A DNA stretch of 64,000 nucleotides from Siphonodentalium dalli (GCA_032622095.1 CP136064.1:277971614-278035613), one strand, 5' to 3'; positions 1 through 10,353 are shown, numbered from the stretch's first letter. The notes: generated by a model from the sequence alone, not told the origin. Numbers and translations: made by a program.

Positions 1-440
1 TTTCTAGCTTCTTGGATTGATATTTATTTGGATTGGATGTTTCTTTGAGTTGTTTGACAAATGCATCTTAAAATCAGTCAATAACCACAAATTTTGACAA
101 AATGTTCTTATCATTATCAAAATATAATATGAAATTGTCAAAATATAATACATGAAATTGGTACATTTTTAGAGAATATCTTTTCTTTTTTTTAATCTCT
201 GTACATGTATTTTCACTCACCGCATACATGTGGATGTGACAGTGTTCAGTAAGTGCTACAGTTACATTCTAATTCTGTTAATTTCCTTCTTCAAATGGAT
301 GAGTTCATGATTATAGAATGTACAATGCTCACTGCAAATAGTTTGACATGAAAAGGAAAATTCTTGTGGATATAAATGTAGGAAAATGTCAAGATGGAAT
401 TTCTTATAAGAGATAAATTGATGAAGCCTAAAGGGATGAA
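1..440. other. AT-rich stretch, nothing recognised
   Basis: AT-rich sequence without a convincing ORF, foldback or tandem array. No known repeat family of this window is visible in it. Confidence 0.5.
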
Positions 441-720
441 GTGAGTACCTGTATTCATATCTTCTATTATATATTTTGGAAATTCGTTCTGTATGTATGT
501 ATGTATGTGTGTTATAGACTCGAAAACTGCTGGACCAATCTGACTCTAATTTGGTATTTGGCCTACTTTGATCTGGGGAACAATATGGGCAGGTCCAATT
601 TCATGTGTGAATGTGTCCTTGACCTCGCTCATATACGTTCATATAGGCATGTTTCTGACAAAGAATTAATCCCTAAATAGCCCAGACTAAGGCAGGCACA
701 TCAGCTAGTATTATATAAAT
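441..720. repeat. Interspersed repeat with short (GTAT)n tract
   Basis: A four-copy GTAT run at 491-506 is followed by text such as 'gctggaccaatctgactct' and 'atttggtatttggcc', a style typical of degenerate invertebrate interspersed repeats. The 79-residue ORF here is low complexity and is not taken as a gene. The family is not identified. Confidence 0.3.
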
Positions 721-806
721 ACAGACCCAATTTCATGAGTATATCCCATCAGACCGGCCTGGCGATCTCGTTTATGATCTTATAAAGGAGGAATTATAGA
801 TATATT

Positions 807-866
807 TTAACCCTTTTATGACGGAACTGTGCTAGTGCAGCATTACAGATCCTGTGCCAGAGCGCC
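807..866. mobile_element. C2 (piggyBac-type MITE) end fragment
   Basis: Starts at a TTAA (807-810) and continues with the C2 terminus (CCCTTTTATGACGGAACTG... ATCCTGTGCCAG). It stops where a 27-nt C run begins, so only one end is present. Confidence 0.6.
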
Positions 867-867
867 A

Positions 868-894
868 CCCCCCCCCCCCCCCCCCCCCCCCCCC
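868..894. repeat. Poly(C) tract, 27 nt
   Basis: Uninterrupted run of 27 C directly after the C2 fragment. Two other tracts in the window (30588-30614 and 38093-38119) have the same length. Confidence 0.95.
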
Positions 895-978
895 TTGACC
901 TCCCCTCCTTCCATTAGAGCGCAAAAGGGGCAACTGCCTCCTTTCAGACCTTGCTTCTCACGCTTCTGTCTACAAAAA

Positions 979-1038
979 CACATTAAGCTAGTAGAAAACA
1001 CATTAAGCTAGTAGAAAACACATTAAGCTAGTAGAAAA
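979..1038. repeat. 20-bp tandem repeat, 3 copies
   Basis: Three identical copies of a 20-bp unit (cacattaagctagtagaaaa) end to end. Confidence 0.95.
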
Positions 1039-1078
1039 AAAAACAAAAACAATTTGATTCAGCAGAAGTACATGTAGT

Positions 1079-1980
1079 TATGTTATACACCAAAACCGAG
1101 AGCCCCCTGACCCTCCCTAACTGGTTCATGTTATACACCAAAACCGAGAGCCCCCTGACCCTCCCTAACTGGTTCATGTTATACACCAAAACCGAGGGCC
1201 CCTGACCCTCCCTAACTGGTTCATGTTATACACCAAATCCGAGGGCCCCTGACCCTCCCTAACTGGTTCATGTTATACACCAAAACCGAGGGCCCCTGAC
1301 CCTCCCTAACTGGTTCATGTTATACACCAAAACCGAGGGCCCCCTGACCCTCCCTAACTGATTCATGTTATACACCAAAACCGAGGGCCCCCTGACCTTC
1401 CCTGACTGGTTCATGTTATACACCAAAACCGAGGGCCCCTGACCCTCCCTAACTGGTTCATGTTATACACCAAAACCGAGGGCCCCTGACCCTCCCTAAC
1501 TGGTTCATGTTATACACCAAAACCGAGGGCCCCTGACCCTCCCTAACTGGTTCATGTTATACACCAAAACCGAGGGCCCCTGACCCTCCCTAACTGGTTC
1601 ATGTTATACACCAAAACCGAGGGCCCCTGACCCTCCCTAACTGGTTCATGTTATACACCAAAACCGAGGGCCCCTGACCCTCCCTAACTGGTTCATGTTA
1701 TACACCAAAACCGAGGGCCCCTGACCCTCCCTAACTGGTTCATGTTATACATCAAAACCGAGGGCCCCCTGACCCTCCCTAACTGGTTCATGTTATACAC
1801 CAAAACCGAGGGCCCCTGACCCTCCCTAACTGGTTCATGTTATACACCAAAACCGAGGGCCCCTGACCCTCCCTAACTGGTTCATGTTATACACCAAAAC
1901 CGAGGGCCCCCTGACCCTCCCTAACTGGTTCATGTTATACACCAAAACCGAGGGCCCCCTGACCCTCCCTAACTGGTTCA
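1079..1980. repeat. Satellite array, 47/48-bp unit, about 19 copies
   Basis: Head-to-tail units containing 'gttatacaccaaaaccgag' and 'ctgaccctccctaactgg'. Unit length alternates between 48 bp (five C after the G-rich part) and 47 bp (one C fewer). Point differences are few (one 'atcaaaacc', one 'ttccctgact'), so the array is well homogenised. A 48-bp unit is 16 codons, so neighbouring 48-bp copies give a repeating minus-strand peptide. That peptide is broken by every 47-bp unit and is considered non-coding. Confidence 0.95.
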
Positions 1981-2130
1981 GATAGGGTGGGGTTGGAGAG
2001 GTTTTCTCCATTGTTGGCGAAAAGTTTTTGGGACCTGCATGCATGGTGAGGGGATGAAAATTGTGAGGTAAACACCCCCATCATAGCAATCCTTGTAGCC
2101 GTATTACTGCTTATATGCCTGTTTATGTGT

Positions 2131-2313
2131 TACAGTAATGCCCTAAATAATCGACTCCTTAACCACAGCAGAATTATGGGTAATTTTTCAGGATTTAGTC
2201 GGAAAAATGGCTTGGTGCCATTCATCGGAAAGCTCTCAGTGAGAGCTAAATCCTGAAAAATTACCCATAATTCTGCTGTGGTTAAGGAGTCGATTATTTA
2301 GGGCATTACTGTA
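2131..2313. mobile_element. MITE A copy (TA-flanked foldback, 179 bp)
   Basis: Begins TA-CAGTAATGCCCTAAATAATC and ends with the reverse complement followed by TA. Both arms carry the 'aatttttcagg' variant. The right arm lacks the segment complementary to 'ggaaatatggcttgttgcc', so the loop is asymmetric. TA target duplication with CAGT termini fits the Tc1/mariner (possibly pogo) group (family knowledge). Confidence 0.85.
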
Positions 2314-2519
2314 CATCTTTGATCAGATGAAGCAAAGTTAGCAAACATATTGCTGACTCCACATTGATGGTTCTCTTATGTGCTTTGCCAAATCTCCCAG
2401 CTCAATATACCTCATTTTACACCAGCTCAATATACCTCATTTTACATTGTATATCACATTAAAGGTGTGGCCGCCAAATTCTCAGACTTGTGTGATATAA
2501 TGCACCGAATGCACACCTG

Positions 2520-3165
2520 TTAATTCTTGTCAGGTTAACGAATCTGAGACACTGGGTAACGAACCAAAGGTATGATGTCTCCCTATCAGTCGAGATCCTT
2601 CAGGTGGTCCATGTCTGATAGGATCATACTGTCTGATGTTCACACCTGTGAGGCGTTATCTCACCTTAATTACAGGTGATATGCATTCTACCGAGGACCC
2701 ATCAGTGATAATCACAACTTAAGGTGGCGATGAGGTGACCAATTATACCACCCTTGCAGAAATATCAGTTTCTTATAGCTGTATATATACATGTACAAAC
2801 ATTCGGCTCACACAAACTGTGTTTTGTGGATAATATTACATTCATACTATCATTTTACTATACTATTAGTATATTCTTGAGGAAATGTTCATAATTTGGT
2901 AACTTATATTTTAAAATTATAACCTGCAACCAAGGCCATCCGTGCCCTTAACAAATCTGAGACACCAGGTAATGATGTCTCAATATGAGTCGAGATCCTT
3001 GAGGTGGTTCTTAACGAATCAGGTAATGATGTCTCAATATCAGTCGAGATCCTCGAGGTGGTTCCCCTCTTGTAGAATGAAGTGGTACGGTAGATCCTTC
3101 CCTTCTGATATACACACCTGTCAGTCGTTATCACACCTTAATTACAGGTGATATGCCTTCTACCT
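2520..3165. repeat. Direct repeat pair of about 180-220 bp, diverged
   Basis: Roughly 2530-2700 and 2945-3165 share, in order, 'aatctgagacac', 'gatgtctc', 'cagtcgagatcct', 'aggtggt', 'cacacctgt' and 'ccttaattacaggtgatatg'. The second copy has an extra internal duplication of the 'gatgtctcaatat' part. About 250 bp of unrelated AT-rich DNA lies between them. Confidence 0.75.
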
Positions 3166-3273
3166 GGTGATGCTTTATCTCAACATGTTTCTGAGATTTC
3201 TATCTTCCCGACAGCTATAGCATGTTCTTGAGTGAAAATGAAACATTTTGGGATAATATTCCTGTCTGCAGAT

Positions 3274-3409
3274 CAAGCCTTGGAATAGTGTGTCTGTCAT
3301 TTGCAAAATGAGGTCCCAGAGGGTGAAATTCATGACACTATCTTGCACGGTGAGCTAGCATCACCAAATTCATCCTCTGGTGACCTCATTCTGCTCAGGT
3401 CTCAACTGC
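3274..3409. mobile_element. MITE B fragment (hAT-type foldback)
   Basis: Starts with the B terminus CAAGCCTTGGAATAG and 'ctgtcatttgc', followed by one hairpin module whose arms are 'gaggtcc..agagggtgaa' and its complement. It ends at an MITE A insertion; the other B end is missing. Confidence 0.75.
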
Positions 3410-3628
3410 TACAGTAATGCCCTAAATAATCAACTCCTTAACCACAACAGAATTATGGGTAACTTTTCAGGATTTAGTCGGAAATGTGACTTGTTGCCAT
3501 TCATCGGAAAGCTCTCACTAGAACTTTCCGATGAATGGCAACAAGCCATATTTCTAACTAAATCCTGAAAAGTTACCCATAATTCGATCTGCTGTGGTTA
3601 AGAGTCGATTATTTAGGGCATTACTGTA
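3410..3628. mobile_element. MITE A copy (215 bp) at a B/C2 junction
   Basis: Near-complete foldback with TA on both sides (3410-3411 and 3627-3628). Both arms carry the 'aacttttcagg' variant. It lies between a truncated B copy and a C2 fragment. Confidence 0.85.
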
Positions 3629-3690
3629 TATAACAGAATGCACTGGCACAGGATCTTTAATGCTGCACCAGCACAGCTCCCATCATTAAA
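3629..3690. mobile_element. C2 end fragment
   Basis: Contains 'gcactggcacaggatcttta' and 'cagcacagctccc', the inner and terminal C2 sequence, without a hairpin core. Confidence 0.6.
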
Positions 3691-4400
3691 TTAATTAATT
3701 TCATATTCACATTTTTCTTACAGTTCAGTAGAGTTGCATAACTGCAGAGAGGAATTAGTTTTGCCCTCTTGGATACATAAACTACCATTGTGTTTTGCTA
3801 ACATACTTTTGTTCAGGTGCACTGTTGTTTTCTATATAGCAGGATGCACAGTCGCTAGCCCCAGGATGCAATGTTACGCATCATCACAGTACCAAGAAAT
3901 GAGACTTTGTCTCAACTCATCCCCGTTAAAGGCTGCACTGTTTTGCACCTGTCATACCGCAGTGATTTCTCGCCTGACAGTGCACGGATTTCTCGCTTCA
4001 GTCCACTTAATCTCATCCAATATCCTGCCCTTTTGTACCCCGCACTTCCACTCAGAGGTACCCATACCACCCGAAGGTAAATTTAGCCAATCAAAACCCT
4101 ATTATATCTTGATCATCCAGCGGAAGATGCATTATCGTACCTACTCCAGACAAGAGTCCCAACTCATTAGGACAATCACCATCTCATGCCATTGTTATGC
4201 ATTTAATATCGCAAATTATTTCTCCACAAGTACCCATCGAATCGAATCTCATATCCTATCTTCATATAATTGGTGTCTCATCTTGATACCACCCATGATT
4301 ACGCCAGCATCTTGATAACCTATTATAACCTGACGACATTCTTCCTCATGTTCAACTTCCTCAAATCATCTCAAGATGAGGCCACGATAAAAATATGCTA
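3691..4400. other. Low-copy stretch with a 193-residue open frame of doubtful coding value
   Basis: Plus-strand frame 3734-4315 is the longest in the window (193 residues). The predicted peptide is rich in Ser, Cys, His and Ile, shows no domain or motif I recognise, and no splice-compatible neighbours are seen. A chance ORF in pyrimidine-rich DNA is the simplest explanation. Confidence 0.35.
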
Positions 4401-4740
4401 GTGACGTTCCCCGCACTAAATTTACCCTCTGGGGACCTCATTCTGGTTAGGGCTCATCTTCTGGGAAGTAGTCTCAAATTAACACTGTTTTTAGTTCCCC
4501 TTTTCCCTTGTGTTCAATTTCTTTATCCCCTAATTTTCAGAAGATAAAATGCATAATCAAGGTGACTAAGGGGTGAACGTTACCAACATCAACTTCAATC
4601 GGATCCTAAGGTCTCCCATAGAAGTTGAGGCCTCAGCAGAATCAGGTCATCAGAGGGGGAATTTGGTGATGCTAGCCCGCCATGCGGTATAGCTTCACTA
4701 AATTCACCCTTTGGGGACCTCATTCTGCAAATGACAAGGC
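4401..4740. mobile_element. MITE B, long variant with alternative middle (left end truncated)
   Basis: Two B hairpin modules flank a middle containing 'ataatcaaggtgactaagg', 'aacttcaatcgg' and 'gttgaggcctcagcagaat'. The right module is intact and ends 'cattctgcaaatgacaaggc'. The left module is truncated. The same middle variant recurs at 19.2, 24.3, 28.2 and 48.3 kb. Confidence 0.7.
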
Positions 4741-5228
4741 TTATAGCCACATGGTGGTTTGCTCTCTAAAATAACCTAATAATATTCACTTTTAAACTTT
4801 TCCCATTATAGGTCAATAAATACTTGAACTACCTTTCTACGATCATTATATGTCCCAGACGCATTGAAGTCATAAAAAATACAACATTGAACACAGTCTT
4901 TGTGTCCCAAACAAACAACAGCCATGTGCCCGGCATGAAACAGAAAATAGTATTCCATGTTAGTCTATTCCTGATACGGTAGAAATAAAAAGCATTTCTG
5001 TGTGAAAAAACAGCTGGAAAATGGCTGTGACCATGGGAATAATTTTCAGAGCATATGAAGTCGATATATCAATATTTTGAGTATTTATCAACTTATCTTA
5101 TACCTCCTTCCAAATTACGCAGACAAAATTTGGAAGCTCAAATAAACCATGTCCGTTTAATAAAACCTAGAAATTATTTTATTTTGGCCTAAGAATCTCG
5201 TCTTCAAATGAGTTTGCATCTAAACATT
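4741..5228. other. Unassigned AT-rich stretch
   Basis: No tandem array, foldback or coding signal is seen between two B copies. Confidence 0.4.
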
Positions 5229-5655
5229 CCGACCGGAGAATGAGCTCCTCAGAGGATGAATTTAGTGATGCTACCCAACACAGCAGGCTAGCATCACTAA
5301 ATTCACCCACCGGGGACTTCATTCTGCTTACGCCTTATCTTCTCTGAAAAATTTCTTTATTATCAAACTTCTTCATATAGATTCTATTTCATTTTTTGTT
5401 TAGTTTCTCTATATCCCCAAATTGGCAGACGACACATTGCATAATTGAGGTTCCCAATGGGTGTGAATCACAATATTCACAATTTGGGTACTTCAATCTG
5501 AGTCCATGTCTCCCAAAACAGATGAGGCCATGCAGAATGAGGTCCCCAGAGGGTGAATTTGGTGATGCTAGCCCACTATGTGGGGTAGCAGCACTAAATT
5601 CACCCTCTGGGGACCTAATTCTGCAAATGATAGGCACATTAAACTCAGGTTTGTA
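5229..5655. mobile_element. MITE B, long form, about 425 bp
   Basis: Hairpin module, then a middle with 'tttagtttctctatatcccc', 'aaattggcagacgacacatt' and the palindromic 'cccaatgggtg..aatttggg' section, then a second hairpin module ending 'aaatgataggcac'. Peptides read from the arms are repeat translations, not genes. Confidence 0.8.
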
Positions 5656-5910
5656 ACCATTGTCTCAATTGATCCTAAGGAAGCTATCTCAGGTGGGATG
5701 TTTTTCACCTGTTACTAATTAGCGAATACCTTCTCCAATTTTTTTTTATATATAAATGGTACTTTAATTCTCATATCACTCAGTGTCAGGTGAAGACTTT
5801 CCGAGATTTTTGGGGATATAAATCGTGGCCACTCAAGAAGATTAACTGGGGGTCTCCTCCTCCATGCAGTTTCGTTACATGATAAATTTTACTTGATGCT
5901 TGATAATAAG

Positions 5911-5985
5911 GGGCACCATGTGGCTCAGTTGGTAAAGCGCATGGCACATTAGACCAACATTAGCTGGTTTAACCTGTTTACTGCT
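5911..5985 (+). other. tRNA-like promoter (SINE head remnant)
   Basis: 'TGGCTCAGTTGG' at 5921-5932 matches the pol III box A consensus and is followed by 'taaagcgc', as in the D arm of a tRNA. A box B is only weakly suggested by 'tggtttaacctg' about 30 bp downstream. It is not a functional tRNA, because the anticodon and acceptor stems do not form. A decayed tRNA-derived SINE is likely. Confidence 0.4.
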
Positions 5986-6005
5986 TTGTACATGTATGAC
6001 GTAAT

Positions 6006-6102
6006 TACAGTAATGCTCTAAATAATCGACCCCTTAACCACAGCAGAATTATTTCCGACTAAATCCTGAAAAATTAACCATATTATTTAGAGCATTACTG
6101 TA
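6006..6102. mobile_element. MITE A, short derivative (93 bp)
   Basis: Both ends are present with flanking TA. The centre is deleted, joining 'cagcagaatta' to 'tttccgactaaatcctg'. Both arms share the 'gctctaaataat' variant. Confidence 0.8.
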
Positions 6103-6234
6103 TGTCGCATGGTGAGGCTTTGATGTTATGAAAATATAACAGGAATATCCCAAAATCATAAAATCATAAAACTGAGTCCATTTCAAAGCCTTTTATCTTC
6201 AATAATCCTGGAACATCATTCACTGTTTCAAGCA

Positions 6235-6556
6235 TTCAAGTCTGAGTTTAGTGTGCCTGTCATTTGCAGGTTCACAGAGGGTGAATTTAGTGATGCTGTC
6301 CCACACAGCGGGCTAGCATCACTGAACTCACTCTCTGGGGACCTTATTCTGCATGGCCTCATCTACGATGGGAGACATACTCAGCTTGAAGTTCCCAAAT
6401 GGTGAATATTGTGATGTACACCCATCGGGGACCTCGATTATGCAATGTGTCCTCTGCCAATTTGGGGGAAAAGAGAAACTAAACTAAAAAATAGAATCTA
6501 AAGAAGTTTCTATAGAAATGAAATTATAAAAACTTTCCAGAGAAGATGAGGCCTAG
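6235..6556. mobile_element. MITE B, long form, right module missing
   Basis: Starts CAAGTCTGAGTTTAGTGTGC, followed by one hairpin module and the middle with 'gttcccaaatggtgaatatt', 'gagaaactaaactaaa' and 'ccagagaagatgaggcct'. The second hairpin is lost. Confidence 0.75.
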
Positions 6557-6736
6557 GCAAATATTGAGATACAATCATTTCTGAGTTCCAGTTATGTTAT
6601 GAGTATTATAGCTGACTTCTTGTGGTCTGATGTTGGTCCGTTGGTCCATGTAGTACACAGCCTGATATTTTACATCCGTACTCAGTGTGGACCAAAAAGC
6701 ATTCAAGAGGTTAAATCCCAATAAGCACAGTTCTGT

Positions 6737-7140
6737 GAACAAGCCTGAGTTTAGTGTGCATGTCATTTGCAGATTGAGGTCCCCAGAGGGTGAATTTAGT
6801 GACATTATCCCGCATAGCGGGCTAGCATCACTAAATTCACCCTCTGGGGACCTCATTCTGCTCAGGCCTCATCTTCTTTGGAAAGATTCTTTATTATCAA
6901 ATTTCTATATAAACTTCTGCACATAGATTCTATTTAAGTTTTGTTTCTCTATATCCCCAAATCGGCAGATGACACATTGCGTAATCGTGATTCCCAATCG
7001 ATGTATATCACAATATTCACCATTTGGGAACTTCAATATGAGGCCATGCAGATTGATGTTCCCAGCATGTGAATTTAGTGATGCTAGCCCACTATGCAGG
7101 ATAGCATCACTAAATTCACCCTCTGGGAACCTAATTCAGG
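6737..7140. mobile_element. MITE B, long form, abutting a satellite
   Basis: Starts CAAGCCTGAGTTTAGTGTGC and has two hairpin modules around the standard middle in the orientation of the 5.2 kb copy. It loses its outer right end in 'ctgggaacctaattcagggg', where the 30/31-bp array starts. Confidence 0.8.
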
Positions 7141-8045
7141 GGTTGGCACTCCTCTATTAACTGGTATTCAGGATTCAGCCCTCTCTTTACTGTTATTCAG
7201 GATTCACCCCTCTCTGTTAAATGGTATTCAGAATTCACCCCTCTTTATTAACTGGTATTCAAGATTCACCCTCTCTTAAATGGTATTCAGGATTCACCCC
7301 TCTGTTTACTGTTATTTAGGATTCACCCCTCTCTGTTAAATGGTATTCAGAATTCACCCCTCTCTGTTAACTGGTATTCAAGATTCACCCTCTCTGTTAA
7401 ATGGTATTCAGGATTCACCCCTCTGTTTACTGTTATTTAGGATTCACCCCTCTCTGTTAAATGGTATTCAGAATTCACCCCTCTCTGTTAACTGGTATTC
7501 AAGATTCACCCTCTCTGTTAAATGGTATTCAGGATTCACCCCTCTCTGTTAACTGGTATTCGGGATTCACCCCTCTGTTTACTGTTATTCAGGATTCACC
7601 CCTCTCTGTTAACTGGTATTCAGAATTCACCCCTCTCTGTTAACTGGTATTCAAGATTCACCCTCTCTGTTAAATGGTATTCAGGATTCACCCCTCTCTG
7701 TTAACTGGTATTCAAGATTCACCCTCTCTGTTAAATGGTATTCAGGATTCACCCCTCTCTGTTAACTGGTATTCGGGATTCACCCCTCTGTTTACTGTTA
7801 TTCAGGATTCACCCCTCTCTGTTAGCTGGTTTTCGGGACTCACCCCTCTCTGTTAGCTGGTATTTGGGATTCACCCCTCTCTGTTAGCTGGTTTTCGGGA
7901 TTCACCCCTCTCTGTTAGCTGGTTTTCGGGATTCACCCCTCTCTGTTAATTGGTATTCAGGATTCACCCCACTCTGTTAGCTGGTTTTCGGGATTCACCT
8001 CTCTCTGTTAACTGGTATTCAGGATTCACCCCTCTATGTTAACTC
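7141..8045. repeat. Satellite array, 30/31-bp unit, about 29 copies
   Basis: Units of the type 'ggattcacccctctctgtta' plus 'actggtattca'. Variants ('tgttatt', 'ttttcggg', 'aaatggtattcag') recur in blocks, suggesting a multi-unit higher-order pattern in the first half and a 'gctggttttcggg' subtype in the last 250 bp. The ORFs here are repeat artefacts. Confidence 0.95.
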
Positions 8046-8125
8046 CATTATTATTATCAGAATTCAGGGAGGGGGTGATAAGTGGGTACAGCCTCCTAAC
8101 ACTGGATGTACACATTCTATGTTTC

Positions 8126-8395
8126 GACCTCTTCAAGCCTTGAAATAGTGTGCCTGTCATTTGCAGAATGAGGTCCCCAGAGGGTGAATTTAGTGATGCT
8201 ACCCCGCATAGCGGGCTAGCATCACCAAATTCACCCTCTGGAGACCTCATTCTGCTTAGGCCTTAGCATAATGAGGTTCCCAGAAGGTGAATTTGGTGAT
8301 ACTAGCCCGCTATGTGGGGTAGCATCACTAAATTCACCCTCTGGGAACCTCATTCTGCAAATGACAGGCTCACTATTTCAAGGCTTGGACCTCTT
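8126..8395. mobile_element. MITE B, two-hairpin form (254 bp) with perfect 8-bp duplication
   Basis: Element 8134-8387 begins CAAGCCTTGAAATAG and ends with its complement. It is flanked by GACCTCTT on both sides (8126-8133 and 8388-8395). It holds two hairpin modules joined by 'cttaggccttagca'. The 8-bp duplication places family B with hAT-type elements. Confidence 0.9.
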
Positions 8396-8399
8396 CATG

Positions 8400-8900
8400 T
8401 TCCTTTGGTTCATTCAGTTGAGAAATCGGGGATCCATTAGGGGCTTGCCACTAAATCGTAGCATTTGATGCCTCGTTATATAATTTGTTGAGAATGAATT
8501 CTTCGTGTTGTGTGTGCGTGGTGTTATCACATCCAGCTTTGAACAGGGTGTGTGTCATATCGGAAGTGTATATTTCTTTACCTGCCATGGATTACTCAAA
8601 TGTATATCACCTGATGGAACTCTCTATACATACACGACCATCCTTCGATGTTTATCAGTGATTCATAGTATACTCTCACTCCACTTTAACTTTAGTGTTA
8701 CGATTTACACACAGGCTGAACTAATCAGAATATATAGGTTTTTGGTAATGTGAATAAGAATCAGTTGTTATGTTTTGGTTCATCGTATAGTGAGATAGTT
8801 TGTAGTAAGAGCTATAGACTATAGTAGTGGCTGGCTTCATCATGCTCAACATGTGTGGTTGGTCATAAAGCTGCTTCAGCTTCCGCTCATGTCTGTAATA
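8400..8900. other. Unassigned low-copy stretch
   Basis: No array or foldback seen; only short frames without motifs. Confidence 0.35.
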
Positions 8901-8934
8901 GAGGGACCAGCCTAGAGGGCGACTTGGGAGATAC

Positions 8935-9345
8935 ATCATCATCATCATGGAACAAGTCTTTCGACTTTTTGTTCCAGTACTAATGAAAATGTATTGGTAA
9001 AAATGTCACAATCATAATGGATTGAAATTATGTTGTTATGCTGGTAGAGTTCTGTCATTGACATCGTCATATAGATATCGCCTGTTGTGGAAATATGAAT
9101 CTATTAACATTTTAAATTCCTTCAGAGATGGTATTACTATTATGTGGTTTGGTAACGTGTTCCAGTCTTCTATTATCCTCTGTGTGAAGAAGTATTTCCC
9201 ATAGTCCTTTAACACTGTTCGCTTCTGTAACTTCCATTGGTGACCTCTAGTTTTATCGGACAAACTTTTCTGGAATAGTTCATGAGTATCAACGTTGTAG
9301 TGGTCATTTAAAAACCTGTACACTTCTATTAAGTCACCTCCTTAA
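8935..9345 (-). mobile_element. 5'-truncated non-LTR retrotransposon (LINE) 3' end
   Basis: Minus-strand fragment: the C-terminal reverse transcriptase reading frame, a short 3' UTR, then a stem-loop (8949-8975, stem GGAACAA/TTGTTCC) followed by a (CATCAT)n, i.e. (ATG)n, tail at 8935-8948. A stem-loop plus microsatellite tail instead of poly(A) is characteristic of CR1/L2-like LINEs (family knowledge). The 5' truncation is at about 9345, inside H sequence. Confidence 0.75.
9036..9341 (-). pseudogene. LINE reverse transcriptase, C-terminal end (about 100 residues)
   Basis: The frame reads from 'GGDLIEVYRFLN' to the stop. It contains 'LSDKTRGHQWKLQK', 'YFFTQRIIEDWNTLPNHI' and 'IPSLKEFKMLIDSYF'. 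The TRGH..KL, FF..R....WN.LP and F...ID pattern is the usual C-terminus of jockey/CR1-like LINE ORF2 proteins in invertebrates. Everything upstream (endonuclease and catalytic RT domain) is missing, and an in-frame stop lies at 9342-9344, so this is a dead fragment. The complete enzyme would nick DNA and prime reverse transcription of the element RNA. A host gene is unlikely because the frame runs directly into a LINE-type 3' tail. Confidence 0.8.
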
Positions 9346-9483
9346 ATTGTGTCACTTTTCCTTATTTTTGTCCCAAGGAGAAGTGACCTCTCTCATATAC
9401 CAGTATGCATTTGACCAAACAGGATAATTTAAGTATATTTACTTATTATAAAGATGTACTTACTCACTATAATAGTTTTATAA

Positions 9484-9812
9484 ATGTGCTTTTACATGGC
9501 ATAATACTTATTGGATCATAGAAGGGTGGTGATGGGGTGCAAACTGCATAGCATAATAACTATTGGATCATAGAATGGTGGTGATGGGGTGCAAACTGCA
9601 TAGCATAATAACTATTGGATCATAGAATGGTGGTGATGGGGTGCAAACTGCATAGCATAATAACTATTGGATCATAGAATGGTGGTGATGGGGTGCAAAC
9701 TGCATAGCATAATAACTATTGGATCATAGAATGGTGGTGATGGGGTGCAAACTGCATAGCATAATAACTATTGGATCATAGAAGGGTGATTATGGGGTGC
9801 AAACTGATCTTC
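9484..9812. repeat. 52-bp tandem repeat, about 6 copies
   Basis: Unit 'gcataataactattggatca' + 'tagaatggtggtgatggggt' + 'gcaaactgcata'. Inner copies are identical; the first and last carry 'gaagggtg' and other variants. The related element at 38.4 kb has this segment once, so the array grew inside this H copy. Confidence 0.95.
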
Positions 9813-9984
9813 AGACATCATGACTTCTCCCTGACAAAAATCTACTTTTAGTGACTTCTCTCAATTTGTAACTTCTGGGCTGGTCCCTGTTGAAACATGC
9901 TCATCTGGACACCTCCCTCTGCATACCTCCGCTACGTGCCGATGCAGCCATTAATGAACCATGGCCTAATAAAAGCAGATGACG

Positions 9985-10353
9985 TACAGACAGATGAAAA
10001 TCTAATACAAGTGCAGAAGGATTCATATTCATAGGTGGGAAATGTTCAGATAATAAGTTGGTAGTTTGTTGAACTTATTGTCTGAACATTTCCTCACGGA
10101 ACTTCTCAACAATGAGTACAGTAATGCTCTAAGTAATCGACTTCTTAACCACATCAGAATTATGGGTAACTTTTCAGGATTTAGTCGGAAATATAGCTTG
10201 TTGCCATTCATCGGAAAGCTCTCCCCGAGAGCTTTCCGATGAATGGCAACAAGCCATATTTCCAACTCAATCCTGAAAAGTTACCCATAATTCTGCTGTG
10301 GTTAAGAAGTCGATTACTTAGAGCATTATTGTATTTAGTATAGAACAGGTTAA
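9985..10353. mobile_element. D element (TTAA-type), reverse orientation, with MITE A inside
   Basis: Contains 'ggaaatgttcagataataag' and its inverted partner 'cttattgtctgaacatttcc', then 'caatgag', the MITE A insertion, and 'tttagtatagaacagg' before TTAA (10350-10353). The D copy at 41.3 kb has the same site uninterrupted (caatgagtatttaatta). Confidence 0.65.
10117..10333. mobile_element. MITE A copy (213 bp), nearly perfect foldback
   Basis: TA-flanked. Both arms share the rare variants 'gctctaagtaatcgacttctt' (first 20 bases compared) and 'aacttttcagg'. The centre is 'gctctccccgagagc'. Confidence 0.9.

Larger units (their letters stand above)
8901..9889. mobile_element. H element (hAT-type), split by a LINE fragment and internally expanded
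   Basis: Left end GAGGGACCAGCCTAGAGGGC, right end GGCTGGTCCCTG. The interior matches, in reverse orientation, the element at 38.3-39.0 kb: 'ttgtcccaaggagaagtga', 'taccagtatgcat', 'cttactcactata' and 'ggatcatagaagggtg'. A 5'-truncated LINE lies at about 8936-9345 and a 52-bp array at 9484-9812; both are absent from the 38 kb relative. The first base is G instead of C, and no matching flanking 8-mers remain. Confidence 0.75.

Noticed and set aside
1079-1980. CRISPR array (regular 47/48-bp repeats)
   Set aside because: Units are contiguous with no unique spacers, and the context is eukaryotic. The same applies to the other tandem arrays.
3734-4315. 193-residue ORF, the longest in the window, as a gene
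   Set aside because: No motif, compositionally odd (Ser/Cys/His/Ile-rich), no splice or family evidence. It lies between a C2 fragment and a B element.
5911-5985. Functional tRNA gene
   Set aside because: Box A is good, but the acceptor and anticodon stems do not pair and box B is degenerate.
7094-7856. Repeated 60-70-residue ORFs with 'NWYSRFTLS' as a repeat protein
   Set aside because: Frame artefact of the 30/31-bp satellite; units of unequal length shift the frame.
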